Assembly: GCA_034509495.1 (NCBI GenBank)
Contig: CM067507.1
Location: 30,643,892-30,707,891 of the forward strand
DNA length: 64,000 bases
Direction of reading: 5' to 3'
Origin: Acestrorhynchus altus
Lineage: Eukaryota; Chordata; Actinopteri; Characiformes; Acestrorhynchidae
In this document: positions 24,241 through 36,024 of the stretch, in pieces
How the letters are laid out: every line of letters begins with the position of its first letter
How positions within the stretch are numbered: position 1 is the stretch's first letter
Notes under the pieces: generated by a model
Told to the model about the DNA's origin: nothing
Database searches by the model: none
The model's input: the letters and a program-made list of their open reading frames with translations, nothing else
Program-made: the position numbers and the translations under genes

Positions 24241-24506
24241 GCTGTACCTTCCTTTTGAAGACTCCTAACCAAAGATGGCTGTGGGTTTCTACATACAATT
24301 TCCTGCTCACAGGGTCAGCAGCACTTTAGACAGTAGTAATTAATTTGCCACATTTTTCACACTCTGTCACTGTACATGGCCTTTGTATAGACCAACATGT
24401 GTGTAAACATGTTTGAGTGAATATGTGAACGTATATCTAAAGGCACAGCCGGCCAATTATACCACAGCGTAGGAGCACAACAGTAGGCTCAATTTATCGA
24501 GAGTTA

Positions 24507-24521
24507 TGTGTGTGTGTGTGT

Positions 24522-24572
<51 letters not shown>
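24507..24572. repeat. (GT)n microsatellite, about 33 units
   Basis: GT with one 'aa' interruption at about 24522. Confidence 0.96.
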
Positions 24573-24574
<2 letters not shown>

Positions 24575-24781
24575 CAGTGGTATCACTTGCTCCTCCAGGC
24601 AGTACAGTTGAATGTAAACGTGTCTGTTTCCATGAGATCAGCTCTGGATTTATTGAGTGTAAGTAGTGCCTGCCTGGCCTCCATTTAGCTAGCTCAGCGT
24701 ACCTCACCGATCTATACACCTCTACAGGCATGTGTCACAGCTGGTTATACCTCAATACACACACGCAGCACACACACACAC

Positions 24782-24783
<2 letters not shown>
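24573..24783. other. Spacer with short CA run
   Basis: A CA run at about 24761-24782 leads into the TA block. Confidence 0.4.
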
Positions 24784-24833
<50 letters not shown>

Positions 24834-24848
24834 TATATATATATATAC
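24784..24848. repeat. (TA)n microsatellite
   Basis: TA 24784-24832, 'gg', then TA to 24848. Confidence 0.95.
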
Positions 24849-25218
24849 TGATTTCTGAAATGAGACACAATACAGAAGCTGTACTTTAGGGAACACTACA
24901 ACTCCTCACCTTTATTTAAGCTATACTCCTCCAGCTGACACTTGGCCTTTCACTCTTGTTAAGGTGCTCAGGTGACTGAGGGGATGCATTAGCAACAGCC
25001 CATCCTTACCTGCACCTGGTATGCTTGGATTGATTATGTCTTTAGACACTCTTAAACTGCACAAGATCAGCCCACTGGGTTTGTCCCACAGAGATGCAGC
25101 TCAGAGGCTCCAGAGATGCAACCCCTATATGTACAGCTAATTTGAGGGCTCCAAACACAGCCCACCTCATTAATCTGATCCATGAAAGAGACTCTGCCTG
25201 CAGCCTGGGAGGGAGGGT

Positions 25219-25221
<3 letters not shown>
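24849..25221. other. No feature recognised
   Basis: Plain sequence preceding the purine tract. Confidence 0.4.
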
Positions 25222-25256
<35 letters not shown>

Positions 25257-25610
25257 CAGTGGGGGAAGAGATAACACAAGAGTGAGAAATGTGGGAAAGG
25301 GAGAGCACAAGAACATGGTGTAAGAGATGTGATGAGAAGACCAGAGTGGGAGAGAGACAGAAAGAAAGGGAAGAGAGAGTTAAATGGGGAAACGGGGTTA
25401 GTGTGAGAGCAAGAAGCAGGAGAGCTATGGATAGAAAAAATGGGATAGAAAAAGTCAGTGTGAGAGTGAGAAAGTGGAAAGAGATCAAGAGCAAGAGAGA
25501 AAGAGAGAGGGCAGCACATGACCAGAAAGACAGAAACAGACAGAGAGCGAGAGAGAAAAGATATGAGAGAGAGAAAAGAGCACAAGAGATACAGGAGAGA
25601 GGATAAAGCA
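25222..25610. repeat. Purine-rich tract seeded by (GA)n
   Basis: A perfect GA run at 25222-25253 is followed by about 350 bases that are overwhelmingly purine on the plus strand (gagagagaaaag, aaagagagagagg and similar). This looks like an old, decayed GA array. The long Arg/Glu-rich and Ser/Leu-rich frames over it are artefacts of this composition. Confidence 0.85.
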
Positions 25611-26282
25611 GCTTCAGATCAGAGTTGTACCAAGTGGCGGTGGTATTTTCGGCAGATTTGGCAGATCAACAGCTGGATCTGCAGCCCAGATTTGCGAATA
25701 CACACTTGGCTCGTGGACGGCAGAGAAACATGTTGGAATGAGAAGATGATGAATATTTATGAATGGCACTTGTTAGGAGCTGCCGGGTACGCCAGCTCAG
25801 AGACGAAAGAGCATTTCCTAAGTGGAAATATCAATTTCTGTGTACAACCACCAAAAACTCACTTCTGTCTGAATGCAGAACCAAGAGTTCTCACCAAATG
25901 TTCCTTAGTCCTGATCCTCTTTAACCTTCAGATGCCTCAAGATGCTTCAAGCTGAAGGTGCTGTGATATTATGATGTTTATATATAATTATGCAATTACA
26001 TCTTTAATTGCAATTGAATAAATTACATTCAAATCTTTAATCAACAGATTTGAATCAGTACTTCAGGATCTGTCTCTATCCATTCATGGATGGCTCAATA
26101 CACTGTCTCCTTTTAATTCCCTTCCTAGACTCATTCATCTACAGGCTTCTTTCTGGAAAGCCCTGAAGGATTGTGATCCCACTACTTAAGCAGCATCAAA
26201 TGAGGGAGGTTTTTCATTCTTGAGAAAAAACACAGCGTGTTGCTTTTTTTTCATCCATTATTATAGCAGGGATTATAAATGA
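25611..26282. other. No feature recognised
   Basis: Plain AT-rich sequence. Confidence 0.4.
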
Positions 26283-27040
26283 AGGTTAAGGTTTTAAGTT
26301 AGATTAGAAGGATGCGTAGGTTACGGATAAATTTAAATTAGGTTAAGCAGTCAAGCAGGTTACGCTTAGGTTAGGACAAGCTTAAATTAGGTTAAGGTTG
26401 TGGGTTATGTTTAGGGTTAGGGATAAGCTTAAATTAGGTTAAGGTTTGTGGTTGGTGTTACGCTAGGTTAGGGACAAGTTTAAATTAGGTTAAGGTTTAA
26501 GAAGCCACACAGGGCTAGGGATAAGTTTAAATTAGGTTAAGGTTTAAGTAGGTTAATGCTTAGGTTAGGGATAAGTTTAAATTAGGGTAAGGGTTAGGTT
26601 ATGTTTAGGTTAGGGACAAGTTCAAATTCAGGGCTGCTGCCCAGGTTAGTCACGCTTAGGTTGTGACAAGCCTTAAATCTGAGGGTCAAGGCCTGGGCCA
26701 GGTCACGCTTGAGGACAAGCTCAAATCTGAGGGCCAAGCTGGGCCCAGTGCCAGTCACGCCAGGCCAGGATGCTTCAAATTCAGGGCCAAGGCTCAACAG
26801 GTCACGCCAGGCCAGGACAAGCTTCAAACAACAAGGCTCAAATAGGTCAATGCTTTGTGTCAGGACAAGCCTAAACCAGGTGTCACGCCAGGGTTGCAAT
26901 GAAATAGGACAAGCCTAAACCAGGTTGCTGGCTCAGGGTTAGGCCACGCCAGGTTAGGACAAGCTCTAAATTCAGGTTGGCTGGCCTGGGCCAGTCACGC
27001 TTAGGCTAGGACAAGTTTAAACTAGGTTGAAGGCCTGGGG
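26283..27040. repeat. 49-bp minisatellite, about 15 units, GGTTAG-like core
   Basis: The anchor ggacaag/ggataag recurs at 26325, 26374, 26421, 26472, 26519, 26569, 26614, 26664, 26713, 26768, 26815, 26863, 26907, 26957 and 27009. Spacing is 44-55 and averages 48.9. Units 1-6 read ...taaattaggttaagg and are AT-rich. Later units read ...cacgccaggccaggacaag and are GC-richer, with the last reverting to ttaggctagg. The core 'ggttagg' resembles a telomere-repeat variant but is not TTAGGG arrays. Confidence 0.95.
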
Positions 27041-28094
27041 TTCTTGTTGCTTCTTGTGCTGAACCATTCTCATTTCTGTGTCTGGGTTGTTAGGCAGAAC
27101 ACAAAATGACATGGATTCTTTGGAAACGGAAATTTAAGTCACAAATAAGGAATTCTACTTGAGACCGGGATGGTTTTACAATTTCCTTCTGGTATATTGT
27201 TTGTGTGCTTTATTCCTGTTCAACGATTCAGCACTTCAGGTCATCTCATGACCTGGTGTTTTAACTGAAAAAACCCCACACAGGAAAATTGAGAAAAAGA
27301 AAAAAACAGACATCAGTCATAGTCAGAGCAGTAGGTGGTTGAAATGACTTTCGAACTGTGCTGGTGGAAATCAGTGGATTGTCTTTCTGAACAGTATAGC
27401 ACCGCTCTGTTCCACAGACAAATGGCGGCGGCCAGCTGACAAACATCTTTTGTGTTTCACGCAAGACTCTCTGTTCTGTGAATATTTTGGTCAGAGGAAA
27501 GAATCCGTTTTGTCAAAATCTGCTAAACGACTCACAACAGGCCCCACTTAAAAAAGACCATAAACACACAGGCTGCAAATATGACCAGTAAACAGCAAAA
27601 TCATGCTGCGTTCTTTCCCCACACTGGCCACACAGAACTTCCCTTTGTGCTGCTGGTGAGCCAAGAAAGCCGACGGCATCAAATCCCACCGTGCCCCTGA
27701 CGCAAAAGATAAGTCCCAGGCACAAAGCCAGCCTTTCAGTGCAGCACTGCATAACCTGGATGATGTCACAGCAAGACTACTTTGAGAAAAAGCCCATTGG
27801 ATGAAACCATGATGACAATGAAGGTACACAGGAGATGACCGTGCAGGTCAAACACTGATATAAGTCCATTTCTGCCCTGTTAGAGCTACTCTCAGCCAAC
27901 TGTAATTGCTGTGCCACGCAAAGTGCTTCTCATACAATTTCCAACATCTCTGAAGTCATGAGGCAGCCAACCACAACAGCTTCCAAAACAGGTGTTGAAT
28001 TGCATAATGCTCTGCAGTACTGACTACATAGTTGTCATATCGTCTCTGGTAGCATAATCAGAACAAGACCTATTAGGTTGGAAATTGGTGATTG
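27041..28094. other. No feature recognised
   Basis: Overlapping minus-strand frames at 27513-27829 have no recognisable domain. Confidence 0.4.
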
Positions 28095-28500
28095 GGGTTC
28101 CTGTTTCTGAGCAGCTGCACACAAGCCTAAGATCACCATGTGCAATGCCATGTACTGGCTGATGTGGTGTAAAGCAAAGCCCACTGCAACTTGATTCTGG
28201 AGCAGTGGAGATGCATGCCTTAAAGTGATGAATCATGATTCAAATCAACAAGTAGTCTGAAAGATGTAGCGGGTTTTGATGATGGAGAGTACTGCTTGCT
28301 CAAATGCCTTTCTGCCAAACAAAAATAATTCTTTCGGTGGAGGAATAATGGGCTGGACCTTTTCCATGGTTTGAACCCATTCCAGGGAAGGAAATCTTAA
28401 TGTCACCACATACAATGACTTTCAGGAAAACTGACAGTGCCCCCTGTGCTAACACTCCTGCTTCTCCATAAACAGCCTCTGCCTCGACCTCAAACACCCC
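28095..28500 (+). mobile_element. Tc1-like transposase relic, family T2
   Basis: The plus-strand frames read AAAHKPKITMCNAMYWLMWC from 28108, then LEQWRCMP-stop-SDES near 28197-28235, FGGGIMGWTFSMV near 28334-28372 and GNLNVTTYND near 28388-28420. These are successive blocks of a Tc1-family transposase, and SDES carries the first catalytic Asp. At least two stops and several frameshifts separate them. The region between SDES and FGGG has been altered. No terminal repeats are visible. Confidence 0.85.
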
Positions 28501-28870
28501 AGACTAATTGGAACAAGGATCAGCAAGAGAGGTCTCGTCACAGACAAATAAAACAAAGAATAAATTAATTAAATAAGATGGCACATGAACTTAAATTAAT
28601 AAAGAATGAATAATTGTGTGATGCCATTCCAAAAGTTAGGTGTACTCAAACCTACTTGAAAGCAGCAATTCAGTGTCTGAACTTAATAATACACTAAACT
28701 TAAATCTATTAGCAGTTTCAAGATGTTGACTAGATGTTTGTGTCCACATACTTTGCCATGCAGTAGTTAAAATGTACTCGGTACCTCTGTCTGCTTTGAC
28801 AGACCACCGTGTTAAATCTCCATTCACACTATATCCGACCATGCTCATCTTCTACACACACACAAGGGGG

Positions 28871-28872
<2 letters not shown>
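28501..28872. other. No feature recognised
   Basis: Plain AT-rich sequence. Confidence 0.4.

Positions 28873-28911
<39 letters not shown>
28873..28911. repeat. (GA)n microsatellite
   Basis: A perfect run; purines on the plus strand. Confidence 0.96.
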
Positions 28912-28914
<3 letters not shown>

Positions 28915-29873
28915 TAGAAGGCTTGAAGGGAAGCTTTTATTGAGTGTGTGTCTCTCTATATAAGCATGATGACAGCTTTGTCAGGCCCTCGCTATCAAAT
29001 CTTTCTCTCCCTCTCTCTCCTCAGCCTGAATTTAATTCCTCATTTATCTGCTGTTGATGTATCCTGTTGGATGATTAGATGAATGTCTCTCAAAGGCAGA
29101 GGAATGAAAAATGCTTTCTGAACGAGGCCATCGCCAGTGATCTATCACAATGTCACAAACCTCTCTGCTCCACCTCTCTCCTTCTCGCCATGTCTAGGAG
29201 TATATATGTGCAGGTCCCTTCAAAGGGTTGTGCTTTTAGCCCCTTAACCCCTAGAATAAATAAGCATTCTGTTATTAATTCTACAGCATGAACTGAGTCC
29301 TACGGGGCTCTATTCTCGGGCCCGTGAAACTGTGGTGAACTCAGTTACAGAGTTTTTAGAGTTTATGGGGTTAAAGCAGTCTGCCACTGTTTTCTGTTGT
29401 TGTTGTTTTGCATACAGGTGCAGATTCCGCTTCATCTCGAAGCATTCCATTTTTCCTCTCTCCTGACTCGTCTGCTGTTTTTTATAGATTGCGTCTGGAT
29501 GGAAGGTGGAAAGATAAGACGGAGAGATACGCAGTGACACAAACTTGGCCTTGTTTCCTCTCTTGCGGTTTTCGTGTGATTGCAGCAGGCAGGTGGAGGG
29601 ATGATAGGCTCTCGGAAGAGCACAACGCAAACCTAAATCAAACTCCACTGATAACATCTGGAATGTTCCACTTGGCAGCTCTTACAACACAACTTTTTCA
29701 CTCCCAGTTCACCTTAGCATCCCTCATGAATCTGAATCATTTCTGTCTGCCTCTGGGTTCACACGGCCTGCCCGGGATCTCACACTCAGACTATCTGCAG
29801 GGCTGAAGCTGGAGAAACTGAACAGCTTATTCTCAGTAGTCCCTCTCTACTGAGTAGTAGAGAGAGTGAAAGT

Positions 29874-29878
<5 letters not shown>
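28912..29878. other. No feature recognised
   Basis: A 132-codon plus frame (29408-29806) and a 115-codon minus frame overlap each other. Neither has a recognised family. Confidence 0.4.
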
Positions 29879-29951
<73 letters not shown>

Positions 29952-29955
29952 CAAG
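29879..29955. repeat. (GA)n microsatellite, about 33 units
   Basis: Perfect to about 29945, then gagcgagagcaag. Confidence 0.97.
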
Positions 29956-30074
29956 AGGAGAACAAGCAAGAGAGCCTCTGACAGAAGCCATCAACACACC
30001 ACTAATCCCTACTTAGGTCTGCCTAAACAATACACACCACAGGGGGACAAAACACAGAGCAGACCGCCACTGAG

Positions 30075-30077
<3 letters not shown>

Positions 30078-30111
<34 letters not shown>

Positions 30112-30129
30112 TACACACACACACACACA
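30078..30129. repeat. (CA)n microsatellite with CATA interruptions
   Basis: CA run broken by 'catacata' near 30107. Confidence 0.95.
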
Positions 30130-31240
30130 TGTTGCACTCTGAACATTGTATATTAATTTTACTTATCATAAACATCTTGCTTTTGTGGTAAGAACACACT
30201 ATTTAAAGCCGTTAAACTGCAGAAGTCTGAATGTGGACACTTCCATTCCTCACTCACAATTTATAGTACATGTGAAATAATGTATACACACAATTTATAG
30301 CTCGACTTATCATTCAAACCATTAGTGTTTTCCTCCAAGTGTATGAACAGACAGACAGCAACCAATTGAAGTTTATATCTGACTGTTTTTGGTACATTTT
30401 GCCTCTTTACCAACTTAATCAGCTTAGTTTTCCTAAAGCTCTCAGTCACCTACGTTCTATGTGTGTTCCAGCCCTGATGATCCAATAGTCACCCATGGCT
30501 GAGAATTGAAGACAGTACAATTGTCCTCCCTTTCCCACCATCATTCAACACAATGCTACCCAGCACTGGCAGTTATAGTGTTTTCATCCAAGCATGTTGT
30601 TCTGTCTATAGATGATGTGTTAGCAGCAGCCTGAACAGATGTGGAGGTACATTGTGTGATATGTGGTAGCTCCTCACCCCCAGCTAGAAAGGACTGTGTG
30701 TGTGACAGAGGGGGATGTAGCCAAAAAAACATAACCTAACCACAGACAGACTGTGTATCCTACAACCCCATGACGTTTTCCATATTTGTCCATTTACCAG
30801 TATAGGTTACTATTTGTCTGTACTGTAAAAAATAACACTGGTTTCTATGGGTTACAAAAGCAGAAAAGTAATTAATAAAAAGAAAATGATATATTTCAGT
30901 GCAGTAGATTCATCTAACATGCTGCTACTCTGTCATTACGCATCCTGTCTTCAATACATACTTTTCCTGAAGTGAGAAAAAACCTCTGTGTTCGGCTCTA
31001 TTTTGTCTTTAATATGAAGTTACTGATTTCGTTTTTATGCTTATTCCATTCTCTTCACTCGTGAGAGAACCTGGACTGATCTATGAATTATTACATTTAC
31101 ATTTTGACAGTCCACTGCGGATGGAGGCCCGCTGTTCTGGCATGGATTCTCATCCACTGATGGCTGTGGGACCACCCATGTTCACAATTCTGACGAAGGA
31201 GCCAAACAATTCTGACGCTAAACATTTTATTTTAACAAAA
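30130..31240. other. No feature recognised
   Basis: No gene or recognised repeat. Confidence 0.4.
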
Positions 31241-31279
31241 GAAGAAAGAAAGAAAGCAGGAAAAGTAAAAGAAAGAAGC

Positions 31280-31362
<83 letters not shown>

Positions 31363-31382
31363 AAAAAAAAAAGAAAAGAACA
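31241..31382. repeat. (GAAA)n microsatellite
   Basis: Impure from 31241, essentially perfect at 31280-31362, ending in an A-run. Purines on the plus strand. Confidence 0.97.
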
Positions 31383-31813
31383 GAACCTTTCAACAGACCC
31401 TTAAACATATTCCAAGATATTCAACTTAAAGTATACAAGTAGTTTGTTGACGTGCTGTCTGCATATTTTTACACATGTTGGTTTCTGGAAAAGTACGTAC
31501 AGTCATTATTACGCAAAACAATCATTTTGCTTCTAAAAAAAACAGACAGACAGACAGACGCGCTCTTGTTCTAGACCACGTTCTCTCAGAGCACATCCTA
31601 GAAACAAATACACCTTCCATTTTCTGTAGACAAACTCAAGTCTTCTTAAAACACTCCATCTTCAAAGGATCCTCCCTTTAGCCTCTGTTCACTCACTCTT
31701 AACAACACCAACCCCCACTGTTTTTGCATTCCCATCTGTGCTCTATGTGGTGGTTTCTTGCCTTTTTATTCTACAGGTGATCCTCTGTTTCAACACCTGG
31801 ATACCAGCCACAT

Positions 31814-31815
<2 letters not shown>
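31383..31815. other. No feature recognised
   Basis: A short (CAGA)n lies near 31543-31558. Confidence 0.4.
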
Positions 31816-31859
<44 letters not shown>

Positions 31860-31871
31860 ACACACACACAC
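31816..31871. repeat. (CA)n microsatellite
   Basis: CA run with one 'cc' interruption at about 31858. Confidence 0.96.
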
Positions 31872-32479
31872 TTTTTCTTCTTTCTCTCTGCCACTTCAAT
31901 CTAAGCCTTAAAATAATATGCTTAGTGACTGAGGCTTATCAACCTTTTCTTTCTCCTATTCTTTCCTTTTTTTTCTTTTGATGGGTGTGTGGAGGAGTGT
32001 ATGTATGTCCACACGTGTGATGTGGAGAAAATAAGCACATATAATCTGCCCATCACATCGCTATATTGCACACCATACATTAGCCTTGTTTCATGCATTT
32101 ATGCACTACATTACTAAGCCTTTCCATTAAGGCCATTCTATACCAGCAGGCCTCTGATTGGCAGCTCATCTGATAAGGCAGGCCACAGGTTGTGCTGGGA
32201 GTAAATAAGCCCCTGGTCAAAACACAATGGTTAACAGAGAGGGCTCTTCAGCACTCAGCGGGTTTCAGGCTCAGCATGCTTACTCTTCAGCTGCTTTCTC
32301 CTAATGATACTTCTGCTTACTGCATTAATAGCTCACAAGGGAAAGAAACTCTATTGTAATTCTTGGTATGTCTTATTACAATGATTCTTGGAACCTCACA
32401 CTGAGCATGGATTTCCACTCATATAATTGTGTATTAAAACATTCTCTTCAAAAAATTAATGTTTACACATTCGGTTACT
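31872..32479. other. No confident feature
   Basis: Positions 32150-32340 are repeat-free and slightly GC-richer, with gattggcagctc and agataag-like (ctgataaggc, GATA-type) motifs. Nothing firmer can be said. Confidence 0.35.
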
Positions 32480-32708
32480 AATAGTAAATGTATGATTCAA
32501 TTTACCATTACTGTGGTTGGATAGCCTTCCCCAGCAAAAGCCTTGTATCTCCATATTTGATCCCCGTCTTTTCCATTTTGAGATTTATTGTATCTGACAT
32601 TTGTTCTGTATGTTGTGTAGAAATTTCATATCAATGGAGAAAAAGAAATGCTCCAAAAAAGAAGGAATAAAAATTATTTTACACTGACTTCCGTTGAAAG
32701 TTAATGTT
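32480..32708 (+). repeat. Dispersed repeat family, copy B
   Basis: Shares aaaagccttgtatctccata, aaagaaatgctcc and actgacttccgttgaaagtt with copies A, C, E and F. Non-coding. Confidence 0.55.
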
Positions 32709-32947
32709 GTTTTTTTTTTCTTTTCTACTGTAAGGTTGTAGAGTTTTGCTTGATGCCAATCCCAGTGCAGATCCTCTGATCATTTTAACCCCCAAAAGTA
32801 GGAGCAGAACTTTAGAAACAAAACTAAATTTCACAAACATATAAACTCAACAGACAACCGATGCCAGCAAGAAAAAAGTTGATAACATAGTTATAGCACT
32901 GACAGATTAAGCTTGCATGTTCTCCCCTGTGTGAATTGGTGACTTAA

Positions 32948-32949
<2 letters not shown>

Positions 32950-33026
<77 letters not shown>
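32950..33026. repeat. (GT)n microsatellite, about 38 units
   Basis: A perfect run that joins directly to the retroposon end at 33027. Confidence 0.97.
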
Positions 33027-33028
<2 letters not shown>

Positions 33029-33110
33029 CCTTACGATGGAGTAGCAGGCTGGGCACCGGCTCTCCCAGTGACCCCATTCAGGAATAAGCGGTGTAGAAGA
33101 TGGATGGATG
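33027..33110 (+). mobile_element. SINE/LINE 3' end with ATGG tail
   Basis: It reads ttacgatggagtagcaggct, then cccagtgaccccattcagg, ggaataagcggtgtagaaga and tggatggatgg. This is the very common 3' end of fish SINE/LINE pairs (typically gcgatggactggcgacc ... ggataagcggtatagaa ... atggatgg). 5'-truncated within the GT run, a usual position for this family. Confidence 0.8.
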
Positions 33111-33154
33111 GCTTACAAATGTACATGAGGCACATGAGTGATGGGCAGTGACTT

Positions 33155-33520
33155 ATTCAATGACCAATAGGCTGTATAATGAGTAAGTTCTTAGTCAGAG
33201 ATGTAGTCAGTCCTGGACTAAAACAGCATTCTGAATGGACATCCTCTGCAATAAAAGGAAAATAGTCCAGGATTAAAATTAAAGCCCTACAATCCAGACT
33301 TTCTATTAGATTTGGAACATTGCTGTGAGCATTTATTTGCATTCAGTGATAAAATATTAAAGGGAGGTCAGGATGTTGGATGATCTCTTCCCAGCCTTTA
33401 CCCCCTCGCACTTCTGAGCTGGTCTCCTAAAAAGTACTGAACGCAGCACTGTCATTCGAGAACAGTTCCACTGCTCCACAGCTCATTGCTGGGGGGGCTA
33501 CCCCTCTAGTCCACATCTGC
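33155..33520 (-). mobile_element. Tc1-like transposon relic, family T1, copy 4
   Basis: On the minus strand: gagctgtggagcagtggaac, tgttctcgaatgaca, gatcatccaacatcctgacc, cactgaatgcaaataaatgc, tcacagcaatgttccaaatc and taatagaaagtctgg occur in order. This parallels copy 1 (5640-5960) and copy 5 (60360-60573). It covers the region from the first catalytic Asp to the C-terminus. All frames are broken. Confidence 0.65.
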
Positions 33521-34284
33521 CATTTGGCTAAAATAATAGATCCATGTTTCTCTGCTTCACGCCAAGAATATCACCTTTTCAAGCATCTCAATAAATCTCT
33601 TCATAACATTCCAGAGTTTCCATGACTGAAAACCTCTCTACGCCAGTAAGAGACTTCTGCTCTTCCAGCACCTCTTCAAAAATCAAGGGCATTGAAAAGG
33701 GATAGAACCCGTTTGTAGGTCTGTAAACTAACTACTGTGAAGATTCATGCTCATCCACAAAAAAGCATTACCGGTCTGGTACTGATCTCATAATTAGGCC
33801 TGACCACAGACAACTTATTCTAAAGGTACTCTTGGATGGAGCTACTATGGCATCAGAACATAAACCGAAGCAATGTGATTAATATTTGGAGAAATGAAAT
33901 TTTTCAAATCATCACACCAATTCAAATAAGGAACTCTAACCCTAATCAGGCTTCAGCCAACAGCTCCCTCAATCTCTTCCATATGTGGCATCACCAGGTC
34001 GCGCCACTCCTTCCATCCCGATCCTCCCAGCAGCCTTCAGAAGCAGCAGCCTCGGGCTGCCCTTGTGTGTTTCTTTCAGCGACTCGCACGGCTCAAACAC
34101 TCCATAACACATTTAATCGCATCAGTCGAACACAAGGGGACTCATCTAAATGTGCATCTGACGAGTGTGTAGAGAGAGCAGTGACAGTGCAGAAACACCT
34201 ACAGGCTAATTACTTCTGATTCATCAGCCCACAGGACTGCGCAGCCTAATTGATTTCTGAACTAATAATCAAGTCTACAGATGA
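33521..34284. other. No feature recognised
   Basis: A 127-codon plus frame at 33836-34219 has no recognisable domain and is not called. Confidence 0.4.
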
Positions 34285-35140
34285 GACCAAAGCACCTCTG
34301 CCTCCTCTCTTTCAAACCTCTCTGCCTTCCTCCTCACTTTTATTACTCCCATTCTGGGTCCAAGGGTGTGTATTTTTCATTCCCTTCCATCTCTCTCAAT
34401 ATGTATGCATGTTCTTTATCTCTCTCACCTCCATATCCATCTGTCTGTCTGTTTCTTCGCCTTCTCCATGTCCATCTGTCTGTCTGTTTTTCTGCCTCAC
34501 CATATCCCCTCTCTGTCTGTCTGGCTCTTCTATATCCCATTGTCTGCCTGTCTTTACAGTTCGTCTGTCTGCCTTGCTGGCTCTCTGTATTCTTTAACCG
34601 TCTGCCCTCTGCCTCTCTATATACCTCTGTCTAGCTGTTTTTATCTGTCTGTCGACCTTCTATCTCTCCACACTCCTCTGCTCACCCTTGCTTTCTCTTA
34701 CAATCTTACCACGCCTCATCTTTCTTAACCTCTGTCTGCCTCTTTTCTCTACCACCACACCCATCCATCTCTGTCTACCTGCCTCTCTATCTCTTTGTTG
34801 TGTCTGTCTCTATATCTGTCTGAAAACCCTGTCTTTCTATATATATATATATACACCCCTGAGTCTGTCTGCCTCTTCATCTCTTTCAATCTGCCTTGCC
34901 TGCCTCTGATCTCTCTTCTTTGTCTACCTCTCAATTCTGTCTGTCATTTTTATCTCTTCATCTGCTCTCTCTATCTTCTTTCTTTTTTCTTCTTCCATCT
35001 TCTTCCACTACTCTCATCTATCTCTAGAATCTTCCCATCTTTGCTGTCTGCCTCTATTTCTTCAATCAGTCTGTCTGTCCTCTATCTCTGGTTTGTCTGC
35101 CTCTTTATCTCTTCTTTTCAGTCTGCCTCTGTTTTCAGTC
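34285..35140. repeat. 850-bp pyrimidine-rich tract with CTGTCTG core
   Basis: The plus strand is dominated by C and T. The core atctgtctgtctg recurs at roughly 30-36 base spacing early on (34437, 34472, 34507, 34536, 34560), then decays into ctctatctcttt-like sequence. It looks like an old degenerate minisatellite grown from a (TCTG)n seed. Leu/Ser/Cys-rich frames of up to 179 codons on the plus strand, and their minus-strand shadows, are artefacts. Confidence 0.85.
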
Positions 35141-35178
35141 TCGTCACAAAAAATTTTCATTTAAAGAATTGCTTATTT

Positions 35179-35182
35179 ACAC

Positions 35183-35238
<56 letters not shown>
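35179..35238. repeat. (CA)n microsatellite
   Basis: About 30 units with one 'cg' interruption near the start. Confidence 0.96.
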
Positions 35239-35245
<7 letters not shown>

Positions 35246-35439
35246 CAGCTTTATCTTTTAGCATGACAGCCAAAGTTCCCTGCATGGTAAACTTCTGCAG
35301 AGTAATGGAACTGCATGCTGAGGGAGTGTCATGAAAGGACACATCAGCCAGAGGAGCAGCAAATACACGCCTCACTCCATCAGTGTCTGCTCACAAAGAG
35401 GAGCTTGCAGCTACCTTCCAGGCACCAGTAAACAAACAC

Positions 35440-35640
35440 TCTAAACTCTCACCCCACGCCCGCCAAGTGATTCTCCAAACATTACCCGCCTTGCCTCCTC
35501 CCTTACTTCGCCATACCTCCTCCTCCAGCTCCCAATATGCCACCTTTAGGCCAGACACACACACGCTGCGGAGTGCCGCGGCTGGATCAGCCGGACCGCC
35601 GCCACCTGGAGCTGCTCTGTGACTGCTGTGATTTACCAGA
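35440..35640. promoter_or_regulatory. Small GC/CpG-rich patch
   Basis: The local GC peak contains ctgcggagtgccgcggctgg and atcagccggaccgccgcc, which is unusual in this AT-rich window. It could be a weak CpG island or a start of a non-coding transcript. There is no TATA box, and overlapping frames on both strands are unconvincing as exons. Confidence 0.25.
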
Positions 35641-36024
35641 AGGGGATTGATCTTTACTGATCTTGTTCTGAAAATCATCTCCTCCGAATATCGTCTACCG
35701 ATCCCCCACTCCAGCCCACCCCTCCCTGCTGGTGACCTAATTTCAGATAGTCCAAGGGAGGGAGTCAGATACCTGCTAAGAAAAGAACTCATGCTTAATC
35801 CACCAGTTTCTAAAAGTGCAGAAAATGCATGGGACTCATCACGATCACTGATCGATTCAGCGTTTTATCTATCTGGTATTGATCCGGAGAGTGTTAGAAT
35901 GGGATTCAAACCATTATAATAATAATAATGGAAACAGTATGATCTCATTTAAAGCCCAAATTACATTTGTGGGTCATGTTAAACATGAAAATTAAGGTTT
36001 GGAATATCATCACTGTGCTAGAGT
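35641..36024. other. No confident feature
   Basis: A 90-codon plus frame (35647-35919) follows the CpG patch. It has no recognised family and no visible splice structure. Confidence 0.35.

Noticed and set aside
25042..25494. 150-codon minus-strand frame of Leu/Ser-rich sequence
   Set aside because: It is the complement of the purine-rich tract around (GA)n.
26594..26899. 101-codon minus-strand frame over the minisatellite
   Set aside because: Unit lengths vary and are often not multiples of three (44-55), so no repeating peptide is maintained; both strands are open by chance in the GC-richer half.
26283..27040. Interstitial telomeric repeat
   Set aside because: The core is ggttagg within a 49-bp unit, not (TTAGGG)n arrays.
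29408..29806. 132-codon plus-strand frame as a possible exon
   Set aside because: A 115-codon frame overlaps it on the other strand, and no domain or splice structure is visible.
34795..35334. 179-codon plus-strand frame rich in Leu, Ser and Cys
   Set aside because: It is made of the pyrimidine-rich tract and a (CA)n array, so it is a composition artefact.
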